Source: Ruegeria sp. A3M17 (GTDB lineage: Bacteria > Pseudomonadota > Alphaproteobacteria > Rhodobacterales > Rhodobacteraceae). From it: a DNA stretch of 64,000 bases. Where the stretch lies: positions 113,643 to 177,642 of the forward strand of contig NZ_QOCF01000025.1 in assembly GCF_003318255.1 (NCBI RefSeq). The letters run 5' to 3'. The position numbers and the translations under genes are program-made. The notes beneath the pieces were generated by a model, which ran no database searches, was not told where the DNA came from, and saw only the letters and a list, made by a program, of their open reading frames with translations. Shown here in pieces: positions 26,329 to 35,758 of this stretch (position 1 is its first letter; every line of letters starts with the position of its first letter).

Positions 26329-26907
26329 TCAGCCGGTCCTTTTACGCCGCCATGTCTCTAACGCTGGGTTTTCGTCGGGTTTTGTTATGTCTGCTGTCAG
26401 TGCCGCGTCCGGGCCGGGATTAGCCACACCCACGCTGTCGCTACGCATCGCTGCCAGCGCCTTTAGGTTCTCAAGCACCTGCGGAGTGCGCATCATTGTT
26501 GCGGAAATTTCGCGTTGCAACTCCTGGGCTTTAGCCTGATGGCGCGCACCAAAATAGAAGGAAACGATCACCCCCAGCAACCACCACAACGGCTCGGGCA
26601 CTAGGGCGATCCCCTGCATACGCGCCGAAAACCAGATCGGATCGACCATGGCCGCAACAAAAAGGCCAAGCGTTCCCAGTGCCATCGCCGGTCTCGGCAG
26701 GCGGTTAAGACCGTCGATAAACCGATCAAACGGAGCTTTTCCAGCGCCCTGAAATTCTGCCCCGAACTGACTGACGGTCTGCTGTCGGACCTGCAAACTC
26801 CTCTCGGCGCCGTTTTCGGCATTTTCCCGAAAGACTTCGGCGGTTTCGCGTATGATGTTGCGCTCGTTTCCAAACAAAAAACCCAAAATACCCGAGATCA
26901 ATCCCAT
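26329..26907 (-). CDS. GTA-type holin (three-TM holin family)
   Basis: The 192-residue protein has a hydrophobic N-terminal segment (MGLISGILGFLFG), an amphipathic region, two further helices (PAMALGTLGLFVAAMVDPIWF at about 73-93; LWWLLGVIVSFYFGARHQ at about 107-124) and a polar C-terminal tail. This is the layout of the GTA_holin_3TM family. Such proteins open the inner membrane so that endolysin reaches the wall, releasing gene transfer agent particles in Rhodobacter capsulatus. It overlaps the endolysin gene by 10 bases. No GTA capsid genes are in the window. Confidence 0.82.
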   Translation of the reverse strand: MGLISGILGFLFGNERNIIRETAEVFRENAENGAERSLQVRQQTVSQFGAEFQGAGKAPFDRFIDGLNRLPRPAMALGTLGLFVAAMVDPIWFSARMQGIALVPEPLWWLLGVIVSFYFGARHQAKAQELQREISATMMRTPQVLENLKALAAMRSDSVGVANPGPDAALTADITKPDENPALETWRRKRTG

Positions 26908-27509
26908 CGTGAAACCCTCTTTTGAAACTCAGCATCTGTCAGGTGATAGGAGGGTGAAACAAACTCTTCCGCCCGTCGGACCCAGCCCCCTTTACCGCCC
27001 GCCCTGCTGCGCGCGTATTTGCGGGACGCGGGCCTTCGGTCCGCGAGACGGAAATAATAGTTGCGGCGCGCGACCCCATAGGCATCCGCGAACGTAACCG
27101 GGTCCGGCTTTGCTGCGATATGGCATGCGCTGGTGGTCTGCGGCCCGACAACACCGTCCACGACCACGTCAAAACCCATTTCCCGCAACAATCGCTGCAG
27201 AATCCGGACTGCCTGCGCACCTGCATTGACGTACATGTCAAAAACCGAGGGTTGGACCATCTTGGGCAACAGTCTCAGGCGCGGAAGCTCAAAATAATGT
27301 CGGACGAAAATGTCGATGGCCTGTGCTTTGCTGAGCCTTCGCACATCCGTTTGGTCCACCACTCCATCACCAGAAAAATCCAGACCCAGACGCTGCATGG
27401 TATGAACAGTCACACCATAGTTTGTTGCGCCGCCCGGATCATCCGGGTCATCTACGAACCCGCCCTCTCGCCCCACGATCTCAGTCGCAATTTGCCGAAC
27501 CGTCTGCAT
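26898..27509 (-). CDS. GH108-type endolysin (GTA lysis protein)
   Basis: The 203-residue protein has the glycosyl hydrolase 108 N-terminus with the catalytic-type Glu15 in REGGFVDDPDDPGGATNYGVT. A C-terminal peptidoglycan-binding segment follows (MGFDVVVDGVVGPQTTSAC, ARRNYYFRLADRRPASRKYARS). There is no signal peptide, as expected when a holin provides passage. Together with the next gene it forms a lysis cassette like the endolysin and holin genes described for R. capsulatus GTA release, which also lie apart from the GTA structural cluster. Confidence 0.85.
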   Translation of the reverse strand: MQTVRQIATEIVGREGGFVDDPDDPGGATNYGVTVHTMQRLGLDFSGDGVVDQTDVRRLSKAQAIDIFVRHYFELPRLRLLPKMVQPSVFDMYVNAGAQAVRILQRLLREMGFDVVVDGVVGPQTTSACHIAAKPDPVTFADAYGVARRNYYFRLADRRPASRKYARSRAGGKGGWVRRAEEFVSPSYHLTDAEFQKRVSRWD

Positions 27510-27567
27510 CGCACCCTCCGCCTGTGATTGCGCAAAGGCTCGGGCAAATTAGTTAATCCGTGGCAAT

Positions 27568-27610
27568 GAAAAAGGGCGCTGTGTGCCATGTGCACGCAAC
27601 GCCCTTTTTC
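27568..27610 (-). terminator. Terminator after ccmE
   Basis: GAAAAAGGGCG and CGCCCTTTTTC are perfect 11-base arms around a 21-base loop, 21 bases past the ccmE stop on the minus strand. It separates argC-ccmE from the endolysin-holin-ccmF-ccmH group. Confidence 0.85.
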
Positions 27611-27631
27611 AAACTAGATTTCGGTCCCGGA

Positions 27632-28078
27632 TCAGCCTCCGTCGACCTCCTTATAGACGCCCTGTTCCTTCAAGGCATCGACGACCTCTTTCGGCATGTA
27701 GGTCTCATCGTGTTTGGCAAGGATTTCAGTGGCCTCAAAAACACCGTTTACATAAGATCCGGTGCCGATCATTCCCTGATTTTCCGTGAACAGGTCCGGC
27801 AGAACGCCGGTAAATGCCACCGGAACACTATCGCCACCATCGGTTACAACGAAGCGTACCGTCTTACCCTGCCCCCGCACGATCGAGCCCTCTTCGACCA
27901 GCCCGCCAATCCGAAACACTTCGGTCGGTTTCGGGGGCTCGGCGATTACCTGGCTTGGTGAACGGAAGAAATTGATACCGTCCCGCATGGCATACCCAAT
28001 CAGCGCCGTCGACAGCGCCAAAGCGACGGCTGCCAGCACAATGACCTGAATTCGACGACGTTTCTTGAGCGTTTTCAT
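27632..28078 (-). CDS. ccmE: Haem chaperone CcmE
   Basis: The 148-residue protein has an N-terminal membrane anchor (VIVLAAVALALSTALIGYAM) after a basic start and a periplasmic beta-barrel. The covalent haem-binding histidine is His123 in LAKHDETYMPKEV, with the conserved Tyr127. It carries haem from CcmC/D to CcmF. It follows argC by 7 bases and is probably read with it. Confidence 0.96.
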   Translation of the reverse strand: MKTLKKRRRIQVIVLAAVALALSTALIGYAMRDGINFFRSPSQVIAEPPKPTEVFRIGGLVEEGSIVRGQGKTVRFVVTDGGDSVPVAFTGVLPDLFTENQGMIGTGSYVNGVFEATEILAKHDETYMPKEVVDALKEQGVYKEVDGG

Positions 28079-28085
28079 ACCGTCC

Positions 28086-29114
28086 TCACGGGAAGAGAGG
28101 GGCCATCATCAGACCCCGGGTTTCATCCTCACCTAACATCAGGTTGGCGTTCTGCAAGGCTTGTCCGCTGCTACCTTTTGTCAGGTTATCCAGCGCGCCG
28201 ACCACAATGGCCCTGCGTTCGATCCGGTCGGCGACCACACCGATATGGCAGAAGTTCGATCCACGCACATGGTGGGTCGAGGGCGCTTCGCCAAATGGCA
28301 GCATCTGGATAAAAGGTTCGTCTACGTAAGCCTTAGCCAGCGTCTCATACACGCTGGCCGGGTCACCTTTGACATAAGTCGTCGCCAGAATTCCGCGGTT
28401 GGCCGGGATCAGGTGTGGTGTGAATTGCACCTGAACGGTCCGCCCGGCCAGAGCCGAGAATTCCTGATCAAACTCGCCCAGATGGCGGTGCGTGCCGCCA
28501 ATCGCATAGGCGTTATACCCTTCGCTCAGCTCTGCATGTAGCAGGTTTTCCTTCAGCGACCGCCCGGCCCCGGACACCGCACATTTCAGATCCAAAACAA
28601 TGTCATCCAGATCAATGACGCCAGCCGAAATCAGCGGGCGCAGCACGTACTGCCCAGTCGCCGCATTGCATCCGGTTCCGGCCACAAGGCGCGCATTACG
28701 GATCTCATCCCGATAGAACTCGGTGAGGCCATAGACGGCCTCTTCCTGCTGCTCCATTGCCACATGCGGGTTTCCGTACCACTTTTCGTACTCTTCGGGG
28801 TCGCGCAGCCTGAAATCCGCAGACAGATCGACGATCTTCAGGGGCTTGGGCAAATCGCGAATGACCTCTTGGCTGGTTTTATGCGGCAAAGCGCAGAAAC
28901 ACAGGTCAACTTGCGAGAAATCGATCTGGGAGATTTTGCACAGATCCGGCAATTCCATGTGCCGCAGATGCGGAAAGACCTGCGCCATCGACTGACCGGC
29001 CTTACGCTCGGCAGCCAGCGCGACGATATCCATATTCGGGTGCTCGGCGATCAGCCGCACCAGTTCGGCGCCGGTATAACCAGATGCGCCCAAAATTGCG
29101 ATTCTATGGGTCAT
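28086..29114 (-). CDS. argC: N-acetyl-gamma-glutamyl-phosphate reductase
   Basis: The 342-residue NADP enzyme makes N-acetylglutamate semialdehyde in arginine synthesis. It shows the Rossmann start [29 protein letters not shown], and [11 protein letters not shown] followed by [10 protein letters not shown] and [17 protein letters not shown]. The active Cys149 lies in [12 protein letters not shown], where most ArgC proteins have PGCYPT; the cysteine is kept but its surroundings differ. Its stop is 7 bases from the ccmE start. Confidence 0.95.
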   Translation of the reverse strand: MTHRIAILGASGYTGAELVRLIAEHPNMDIVALAAERKAGQSMAQVFPHLRHMELPDLCKISQIDFSQVDLCFCALPHKTSQEVIRDLPKPLKIVDLSADFRLRDPEEYEKWYGNPHVAMEQQEEAVYGLTEFYRDEIRNARLVAGTGCNAATGQYVLRPLISAGVIDLDDIVLDLKCAVSGAGRSLKENLLHAELSEGYNAYAIGGTHRHLGEFDQEFSALAGRTVQVQFTPHLIPANRGILATTYVKGDPASVYETLAKAYVDEPFIQMLPFGEAPSTHHVRGSNFCHIGVVADRIERRAIVVGALDNLTKGSSGQALQNANLMLGEDETRGLMMAPLFP

Positions 29115-29208
29115 GTGAGACCTCTTGTTTCAGTGTGTCACAGGATACGATCGCCGATGTGACGGTCGTTGAATTACGGGATCAACTAGGCTGCGTCCTT
29201 GACCTAAG

Positions 29209-30018
29209 TCAGGCAGCCTCGAAGGTGATTTGTCGTCGGAGGAATTGCGTTGCCCTATCACTGACAAACGCGGGCTTGCCGGAGGTCAGAAAACCACTTT
29301 CGCCATCACCCTGCATTTTTGGGTGCCTTTGCAAGTAATCCGCAAGGCTTTCGGCCACAAGATCACCCTGACTGTACACCTGCACATCCGAACCTAGGGC
29401 CCGCTGGAAGGTTTCCGCCATCAGTGGGTAATGAGTGCAACCCAGAATCGCGGCTTGCGGCTCGGGCATCTTGCGTTTCAGTGCGTCCACATGGGACCGC
29501 ACCAGCGCCTCGGCCAGAATCAAATCACCGTCTTCAATCGCGTCGACCACACCACCGCAGGCCTGAGCCTCGACATCTACACCGATGGCCCGAAACGCCA
29601 ATTCCCGTTGAAAGGCGCGACTGGACACTGTGGCGGGCGTTGCGAACAAGGCCACGTGTTTGACCGCGACTTCACGCGGCGGGCTGTTATCACCCCACTG
29701 CCGTTCCGTCAGCGCCTCGATCAGCGGAACAAACACGCCAAGCACGCGTTTACCTTCGGGCACACCTTCTTCCTGCATACGGCGCAATGCGGCTGCGCTG
29801 GCGGTATTGCAGGCCAGGATCACCAGATCACAGCCCCGGTTCCACAGATCGTTTACAGCCTTGCGTGTCAGGCCATAGATGTTTTCGGCGTCCCGCACCC
29901 CATAGGGCGCGTGTGCGCTGTCCGCGAAATACAGAAAATCCACGTCCGGCAGACGTTTCTGCGCGGCGTTCAGGACGGTCAGGCCGCCCAACCCGGAATC
30001 AAAGATGCCTACTGCCAT
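29209..30018 (-). CDS. murI: Glutamate racemase
   Basis: The 269-residue enzyme converts L-glutamate to D-glutamate for peptidoglycan. The N-terminus [25 protein letters not shown], the first catalytic cysteine in ACNTASA and the second in LGCTHYPL are all present. It is 8 bases downstream of the acyltransferase gene on the same strand and probably shares its transcript. Confidence 0.96.
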   Translation of the reverse strand: MAVGIFDSGLGGLTVLNAAQKRLPDVDFLYFADSAHAPYGVRDAENIYGLTRKAVNDLWNRGCDLVILACNTASAAALRRMQEEGVPEGKRVLGVFVPLIEALTERQWGDNSPPREVAVKHVALFATPATVSSRAFQRELAFRAIGVDVEAQACGGVVDAIEDGDLILAEALVRSHVDALKRKMPEPQAAILGCTHYPLMAETFQRALGSDVQVYSQGDLVAESLADYLQRHPKMQGDGESGFLTSGKPAFVSDRATQFLRRQITFEAA

Positions 30019-30026
30019 TTGCCCCT

Positions 30027-30905
30027 TTAGGCGCGATGCCGTTCCTCAAATTCATAGCCGTAGTCATAGGACTTCAGCGGCTTTGGGGACAGCTCATACG
30101 TGGCTTTGCGCAAGAAATCCATCATCTTGCGTTTGTCGGTGGCCAACGGGTCCAATTCGTCGCGGGAAATCGGCTCTCCGATGACCACTTTAACCGGTGT
30201 ATCGACCCGTTTCTTAAACTCTTTGATCAGCAATCCCATGCGCAAAGTGTTGTGCAAATGGCTTGCGATCTGGAACAAGCGCGAGGTGTGACCGTCAAAG
30301 AAAATAGGCATGACAGTCGCGTCGGATTTGGCTACCATTCTTGCAGTAAACCCACGCCAGCCCGGGTCCATGGGATGTGAGAACGGCTTTAAGCCCGTGC
30401 TCACCGTGCCACCCGGAAAAATCCCTATGGCACCGCCATCACCCAGATAATTCAACGCGGTTTTGCGCGTTTCAATATTCTGCTTCATCGCTTCTTTCGT
30501 TTCTTCAAACGATATCGGCAAGACAATGTTGTCCAAGTCTTCAGCCTTGCGAAACACATGGTTTGCCAGAATGCGAAAATCGCCGCGCATTTGGGACAAA
30601 ATGTGACCCATCATCATTCCGTCCAGAATGCCATAAGGGTGGTTGGCAATCAGGATCAGCGGCCCGGTTCTGGGAATGTTCGACAACGACCCGCCGACCA
30701 CATCCAGCGTAAGCCCGTACCGCTCGACCATGACCGACCAGAAATCGCGCCCTTCGGCCACCTCTTTTTCATAGCCATCGGCTCGCTTGATCAGACGCAG
30801 GCGACCAGTTGTGTTCTCCATCAACTTGATGACCATACGTCCGCTTTTGGTTTCAGCAGAATAGGCATAGGAGATGTCACGAGCAACGTGGCGGCGCGAG
30901 GGCAT
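30027..30905 (-). CDS. Lysophospholipid acyltransferase-like protein
   Basis: The 292-residue protein has the acyltransferase catalytic block [10 protein letters not shown] (an H-x5-D variant of the H-x4-D motif) near the middle and FPGGTVSTG as the later substrate motif. No clear transmembrane helix is present. It resembles the hemolysin-related/OlsA-like acyltransferases, which acylate lyso-lipids; the acceptor is unknown. ATG 30905 has GGAG 6 bases upstream and is preferred to ATG 30944. murI follows at 8 bases. Confidence 0.8.
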   Translation of the reverse strand: MPSRRHVARDISYAYSAETKSGRMVIKLMENTTGRLRLIKRADGYEKEVAEGRDFWSVMVERYGLTLDVVGGSLSNIPRTGPLILIANHPYGILDGMMMGHILSQMRGDFRILANHVFRKAEDLDNIVLPISFEETKEAMKQNIETRKTALNYLGDGGAIGIFPGGTVSTGLKPFSHPMDPGWRGFTARMVAKSDATVMPIFFDGHTSRLFQIASHLHNTLRMGLLIKEFKKRVDTPVKVVIGEPISRDELDPLATDKRKMMDFLRKATYELSPKPLKSYDYGYEFEERHRA

Positions 30906-30985
30906 TTCAGACTCCGGTACTTGGCATCCGCTAGATAATGGCAAGTAACAATTTTGCCTAGCTATCGTGACAGGCTTGTGACGGA

Positions 30986-33900
30986 TTATTCCGCGACGGC
31001 ACGCATTTCCGGCCCTCCGTTTCGGATGGTCGCCAACAACTCCTCCCGCCTTTTCGCGGCCTTAACCTCGTTTTCGCGCAGTACCGGACCAAAGCCCTTA
31101 ATCTCAAGCGGCAGCTTGGCCAAAGCGACAACCGCATCGTGAGTTTGTGGTGTAACCAACGGCGTTATCTCTTTGAGATCGTGTTCATATTGCCGGATCA
31201 AGGCGCGTTCCATCCGTCGCTCGGTGCTGTAGCCGAAGATGTCCAGTGGAGAACCACGCAGGCCTTTCAATCTGGAAAGCAGCTTCAACGCACCCAACAT
31301 CCACTCTCCGAATGCCCGCTTGCGTGGCCGACCCTCTGCGTCCTTGCCACCCAAAATCGGTGGCGCAAGGTGCAGGGTCATCTTGAAGTCGCCGTCAAAC
31401 TCGGCCGCAGCCTGTTCCCGACTACGCAACAACAGGCGCGCAACTTCGTATTCGTCCTTGTAAGACAACAGCTTATGATACCCTCTTGCGACGGCCTCTT
31501 TGACGGTTTCATCCTCGAAGCTATCGACAAGCTTACGGTAACGCTTTGCCAGACGGCCGCTTTGATAATCCGTCAGATGCTGCGTTCGGAAATCAATCAA
31601 CTGATCCAGAGTTTTTGGCAACTCAGTCACCTGTGGGCTCAAAATCGCAGTGACCTCCTGCGGATGCAGAACCGCCCAGCGACCGATGTCAAAGGCGCGT
31701 TTGTTGCGCTCAACCGCGGTCCCGTTCAACTCGATCGCCTGTAACATTGCTTCATGGCTAATCGGTAACAGACCACGTTGCCACGCGGCACCCAAAACCA
31801 TCATGTTGGAGTAAATCGAGTCGCCCATCACCGCGCGCGCCAGATCGGTGGCGTCGAACAGCGACAGACCCTCTTTCAGCCGTGCCTGCAGCGCAAGCTC
31901 TAGTCGATCGCCGGGGATTTGGAAGTTGGTGTCGCGGGTAAAGTCGCCCGTGACGGTTTCATGGCTGTTTACCACGGCACCGGTTTGCCCCGTGCGCGTC
32001 AGACCCAGGGTTTTGGCCCCAGCGGACACAACAAGGTCGCCTCCGATCAGTGCATGCGCCTCGCCTGTAGCCACACGAATGGCGCTGATATCCTCGGGTC
32101 GGTTGGCCAAACGGCAGTGGATGTGAACCGCGCCACCCTTTTGGGCCAGACCCGCCATCTCCATCATACCGGCGCCCTTGCCGTCGATCTGAGCCGCTTG
32201 CGCCATCACGGCGCCCAGGGTGACCACTCCAGTCCCGCCAATCCCGGTAATGACCACGTTATGCGTGCCGTTGATCGTCGGCAGAACGGGCATCGGTAAG
32301 TCCGGCAAATCGATCTCGGTCGTGGCTTCTTTGCGGATCTTGGCCCCTTCCAACGTCACGAAAGACGGGCAAAACCCTTTCAGACAAGAGAAATCCTTGT
32401 TGCAGCTGGACTGGTCGATAGCGCGCTTGCGCCCCAATTCGGTTTCTTTCGGAACGATCGAGACACAGTTCGACTGAACTCCACAATCGCCGCATCCTTC
32501 GCAAATGTCCGAGTTGATGAACACGCGCTTATCCGGATCCGGGAATGTACCCCGCTTGCGACGACGACGCTTTTCTGCCGCACAGGTCTGAACGTAGACG
32601 ATGACCGAGACGCCCTCGATCTCGCGGAATTTTTTCTGCACGTTCATCAGTTCGGCGCGCTCAAAGGTTTCCACGCCGGACGGCATCGCCTTGAAGTTCA
32701 CATCTTCTTTTTCGTCGTACACCACCGCCACGTGCTGCACGCCCATGGCCTTGACCTCGGCCACGATCCGCTCTGCGCTCAGATCACCTTCGTTGTCCTG
32801 CCCGCCCGTCATGGCGACGGCATCATTGAACAGGATCTTGAAGGTGATGTTGGTTCCTGCCGACAGCGCCGCCCGGATCGATTGAACGCCCGAGTGGTTG
32901 TATGTCCCGTCGCCCAGGTTTTGAAACACGTGATCGGTCGTCGAGAACGGTGCTTCGCCGATCCAGTTCGCACCCTCTCCACCCATCTGGGTGAACCCGG
33001 TGGTTTCCCGATCCATCCACTGCACCATGTAGTGACAGCCGATCCCCGCATAGGCCCGGCTGCCGTCGGGCAGTTTGGTCGAACTGTTATGCGGGCAGCC
33101 TGAACAGAAATACGGCAAACGCGTTGCAATCTCTTCTGCATTATCCGCCCGGCGCGCCTCGGATAGCTTAGCCATCCCGGCGCGCACCCCGTCTGTATCG
33201 CGCCCTTCCTCGATCAGAATATCGCCCAGCTTTTCGGCGATCATGATCGGATCCAGCGCACCACGTGTCGGGAACAGCTCTTCCCGATGCAAGGTCCCGG
33301 CCCCGCCCTTGTACCAACCGTAGACACGGCGCCCGCGGCGGTCGTCAAAGATGGCCTCTTTGACCTGAACCTCGATCAGCTTTCGTTTTTCTTCAACGAT
33401 TACAATCAGGTCCAAACCCTCAGCCCAGTCGTGGAAACCCGCCATATCCAGCGGAAATGTCTGACCAATCTTGTAGGTCGTAATGCCCAGGCGTTCGGCC
33501 TCGGCCTCATCGATATTCAGCAGTGACATGGCGTGCGTCAGGTCCAGCCAGTTCTTGCCGGCCGCTACAAACCCGATTTTCGCACCCGGCTTGCCCCATA
33601 TGCGCTTGTCCATCTTGTTGGCACGCGAGAATGTCTCGGCCGCGAACCGCTTATAGTCGATGACCCGCGCTTCCTGTAGGTGCGGTGTATCACCCAACCG
33701 AATGTTCAAACCGCCTTCAGGCATGTCGAATTCGGGAACCACCACATTCATGCGATCCGGGCTGCCATCTACGACCGAAGTAACCTCGATCGTGTCTTTC
33801 ATCGTCTTCAGGCCTACCCAAACGCCTGCAAACCGGCTGAGTGCGAACCCGTAGATGCCATAGTCCAAGATTTCCTGCACGCCTGCGGGGCTGACCACGG

Positions 33901-34405
33901 GCATGTACATGTCGACCAAAGACCATTCGGACTGATGCAACACGGTCGAGCTTTCACCTGTATGGTCATCGCCCATTGCCATCAGAACGCCGCCATGTTT
34001 GGCGGTTCCGGCCATGTTTGCGTGGCGCATCACGTCGCCGGATCGGTCGACGCCCGGCCCCTTGCCGTACCAAAGTCCAAAGACTCCGTCGAACTTGCCG
34101 TCGCCGCGCAAACCAGCCTGTTGGCTGCCCCATAGTGCCGTGGCGGCCAGATCTTCGTTCAGCCCGAACTGAAAGGTCACATCGCTTTCAGCCAGATGTT
34201 TCTGGGCCCGCATCATCTGTTGATCTACAGCCCCAAGGGGCGAGCCGCGGTATCCGGTCACAAGACCCGCAGTATTCAGGCCCACCTCATTGTCCCGTGC
34301 CTTCTGCATCAGCATAAGACGCACCAGCGCCTGTGTGCCGTTCAAAAGAACGGGGTTTTTCTCAAGATCGAACCGGTCGTTTAGCGATATTTGTGGCTGA
34401 CTCAT
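30986..34405 (-). CDS. Fused indolepyruvate ferredoxin oxidoreductase
   Basis: The 1139-residue protein combines the alpha part (transketolase-like; GYRGSPLGAVDQQM, GKGPGVDRSGD, MGDDHTGESST), a thiamine-diphosphate domain (GEGANWIGEAP, LFNDAVAMTGGQ), a 4Fe-4S region with cysteines in CEGCGDCGVQSNC and CNKDFSCLKGFCPSF, and the gamma part (ITGIGGTGVVTLGAV, MMEMAGLAQKGGAVHIH). It would decarboxylate aryl 2-oxoacids from aromatic amino acids to acyl-CoA. The single-chain form is usual in aerobic proteobacteria. It is divergent from a LysR regulator gene that probably controls it. Confidence 0.93.
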   Translation of the reverse strand: MSQPQISLNDRFDLEKNPVLLNGTQALVRLMLMQKARDNEVGLNTAGLVTGYRGSPLGAVDQQMMRAQKHLAESDVTFQFGLNEDLAATALWGSQQAGLRGDGKFDGVFGLWYGKGPGVDRSGDVMRHANMAGTAKHGGVLMAMGDDHTGESSTVLHQSEWSLVDMYMPVVSPAGVQEILDYGIYGFALSRFAGVWVGLKTMKDTIEVTSVVDGSPDRMNVVVPEFDMPEGGLNIRLGDTPHLQEARVIDYKRFAAETFSRANKMDKRIWGKPGAKIGFVAAGKNWLDLTHAMSLLNIDEAEAERLGITTYKIGQTFPLDMAGFHDWAEGLDLIVIVEEKRKLIEVQVKEAIFDDRRGRRVYGWYKGGAGTLHREELFPTRGALDPIMIAEKLGDILIEEGRDTDGVRAGMAKLSEARRADNAEEIATRLPYFCSGCPHNSSTKLPDGSRAYAGIGCHYMVQWMDRETTGFTQMGGEGANWIGEAPFSTTDHVFQNLGDGTYNHSGVQSIRAALSAGTNITFKILFNDAVAMTGGQDNEGDLSAERIVAEVKAMGVQHVAVVYDEKEDVNFKAMPSGVETFERAELMNVQKKFREIEGVSVIVYVQTCAAEKRRRRKRGTFPDPDKRVFINSDICEGCGDCGVQSNCVSIVPKETELGRKRAIDQSSCNKDFSCLKGFCPSFVTLEGAKIRKEATTEIDLPDLPMPVLPTINGTHNVVITGIGGTGVVTLGAVMAQAAQIDGKGAGMMEMAGLAQKGGAVHIHCRLANRPEDISAIRVATGEAHALIGGDLVVSAGAKTLGLTRTGQTGAVVNSHETVTGDFTRDTNFQIPGDRLELALQARLKEGLSLFDATDLARAVMGDSIYSNMMVLGAAWQRGLLPISHEAMLQAIELNGTAVERNKRAFDIGRWAVLHPQEVTAILSPQVTELPKTLDQLIDFRTQHLTDYQSGRLAKRYRKLVDSFEDETVKEAVARGYHKLLSYKDEYEVARLLLRSREQAAAEFDGDFKMTLHLAPPILGGKDAEGRPRKRAFGEWMLGALKLLSRLKGLRGSPLDIFGYSTERRMERALIRQYEHDLKEITPLVTPQTHDAVVALAKLPLEIKGFGPVLRENEVKAAKRREELLATIRNGGPEMRAVAE

Positions 34406-34453
34406 CAGACGCCTCCCCTCGTCAGATCAGTGTGCTTCATTCATACGCATTTT

Positions 34454-34472
34454 AGGTCAAAAAAGCTGACCT
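34454..34472. promoter_or_regulatory. Inverted repeat between the oxidoreductase and LysR genes
   Basis: AGGTCA-N7-TGACCT is a perfect 6-bp inverted repeat in the 171-base divergent intergenic space, 49 bases from the oxidoreductase start. Its size fits a dimeric regulator such as the adjacent LysR protein. A second smaller repeat, TTCAA-N4-TTGAA, is at 34505-34518. Confidence 0.45.
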
Positions 34473-34576
34473 GTATAGAACCTACCAGTCTGTTATTGTA
34501 ACGTTTCAACAGTTTGAATGTAGAACTTGTTACCTATTTCATATAGGGCTTCGGAAGGATAACGAAAGTTGCGGCG

Positions 34577-35482
34577 ATGGATTGGGACAAGTTAAGGATA
34601 TTTCACGCGGTTGCGGATGCGGGCAGCCTGACTCATGCGGGGGACAAGCTGAATCTGTCCCAATCCGCGGTCAGCCGGCAGATCCGAGCGCTTGAAGAGT
34701 CGCTTGATTCGACGCTTTTTCACCGCCACGCCCGTGGCCTGATTCTAACCGAGCAGGGTGAGTTGCTGTTTGACGCAACATCAGCCATGTCAAAACGTCT
34801 GGACGCCGCCGCTGCCCGCATTCGCGATAGCGAAGAAGAAGTGTTCGGAGTTCTGCGCGTCACCACCACGTTTGGCTTCGGTACACTGTGGCTGGCGCCG
34901 CGCCTCCCGAAGCTATACGAGCAATACCCCGATCTGAACATCGACCTGATGCTGGAGGAGCGTGTTCTCGACCTGCCGATGCGCGAGGCCGATGTAGCTA
35001 TCCGCATGAAAGAGCCCAGCCAGGCCGATCTGGTGCGAAAACGCCTGATGACCGTGCAGATGCAGCTTTATGCTACGCCGGAATACCTGGAAGAACGCGG
35101 CAGCCCGGAAAGTCCCGAAGACATCTCGAAACACAGGTTGATCTGCCAGACCCCCTCGGCCCCGCAGGTCGGTGCGAGCGCGATGATGGTCCGGCACCTG
35201 ATGACCTACAATCCGACCTCGCTGTTGACGGTGAACAACTATTTCGGCGTTTTACAGGGTGTTTTGCACAACCTCGGCATCGGTGTGTTGCCGGATTACG
35301 TGACCCATGACTTTCCGCATCTGCAGTCGATCCTGTCGGATATCGAAACCGCCGATGTCCCGGTTTATCTCGCCTACCCCGAGGAACTTCGCCATTCCAA
35401 ACGCGTTGCGGCGTTCCGCGACTTTGTTCAGGATGAGATCATTGCGCAGCGTAAACAGTTGAAGCAGATGGGAAAACTGTAG
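34577..35482 (+). CDS. LysR-family regulator divergent from the indolepyruvate oxidoreductase
   Basis: The 301-residue protein has the N-terminal winged helix-turn-helix of LysR proteins (LRIFHAVADAGSLTHAGDKL, SQSAVSRQIRALEESL, FHRHARGLILTEQGELL). A two-lobe effector domain follows (VLRVTTTFGFGTLWLAPRL, LPMREADVAIRMKEP, GVLQGVLHNLGIGVLPDYV). Position and orientation suggest that it controls the gene at 30986-34405. GGCTTCGGAAGGATAACG precedes the start, with AAGGA about 17 bases away, so translation initiation may be weak. Confidence 0.92.
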   Translation: MDWDKLRIFHAVADAGSLTHAGDKLNLSQSAVSRQIRALEESLDSTLFHRHARGLILTEQGELLFDATSAMSKRLDAAAARIRDSEEEVFGVLRVTTTFGFGTLWLAPRLPKLYEQYPDLNIDLMLEERVLDLPMREADVAIRMKEPSQADLVRKRLMTVQMQLYATPEYLEERGSPESPEDISKHRLICQTPSAPQVGASAMMVRHLMTYNPTSLLTVNNYFGVLQGVLHNLGIGVLPDYVTHDFPHLQSILSDIETADVPVYLAYPEELRHSKRVAAFRDFVQDEIIAQRKQLKQMGKL

Positions 35483-35566
35483 CTATGCACCAGTAGCATA
35501 GCGGCAATGATCTGCGATCAGCCTATAAAACCTTGATAGTACACAAACTGCCACCTAAATGAGCAA

Positions 35567-35648
35567 TCGAAGGCGGTGATGCTGTAACGCTCATCATCTT
35601 CACCTCCCTGTTGGACTACGGCCGAGCTTAGTGCTCGGCCTTTTTTTT
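35567..35648 (+). ncRNA. Candidate small RNA with strong terminator
   Basis: A non-coding stretch downstream of the LysR gene ends in a strong terminator at 35620-35648. A possible promoter has TTGATA at 35533-35538 and TAAATG at 35556-35561, with 17 bases between; the -10 match is poor. The predicted RNA of about 80 nt has nested pairings (GGTGA with TCACC; GATG with CATC) and an exposed CACCTCCC stretch that resembles an anti-Shine-Dalgarno motif. It could instead be the 3' end of the LysR transcript, whose stop is followed by two hairpins (35482-35502; 35508-35520). Confidence 0.35.
35620..35648 (+). terminator. Strong Rho-independent terminator
   Basis: GGCCGAGC and GCTCGGCC form a perfect 8-bp stem with a 5-base loop, followed by eight T. 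It is 138 bases after the LysR stop and 110 bases before the MscS gene. Confidence 0.9.
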
Positions 35649-35758
35649 GCCCGCAACACTAAATTCATATCTGAATGGGTGAAACATCTGGGAAAATCCT
35701 GCACTTAAGCCTATGATCACGAAAAAATCATCAAGACTTATGGTCGAGGACAGATTCG

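Noticed and set aside
27510..27567. CtrA box (TTAA-N7-TTAA) before the endolysin gene
   Set aside because: Only a single TTAA half-site (27553-27556) is present.
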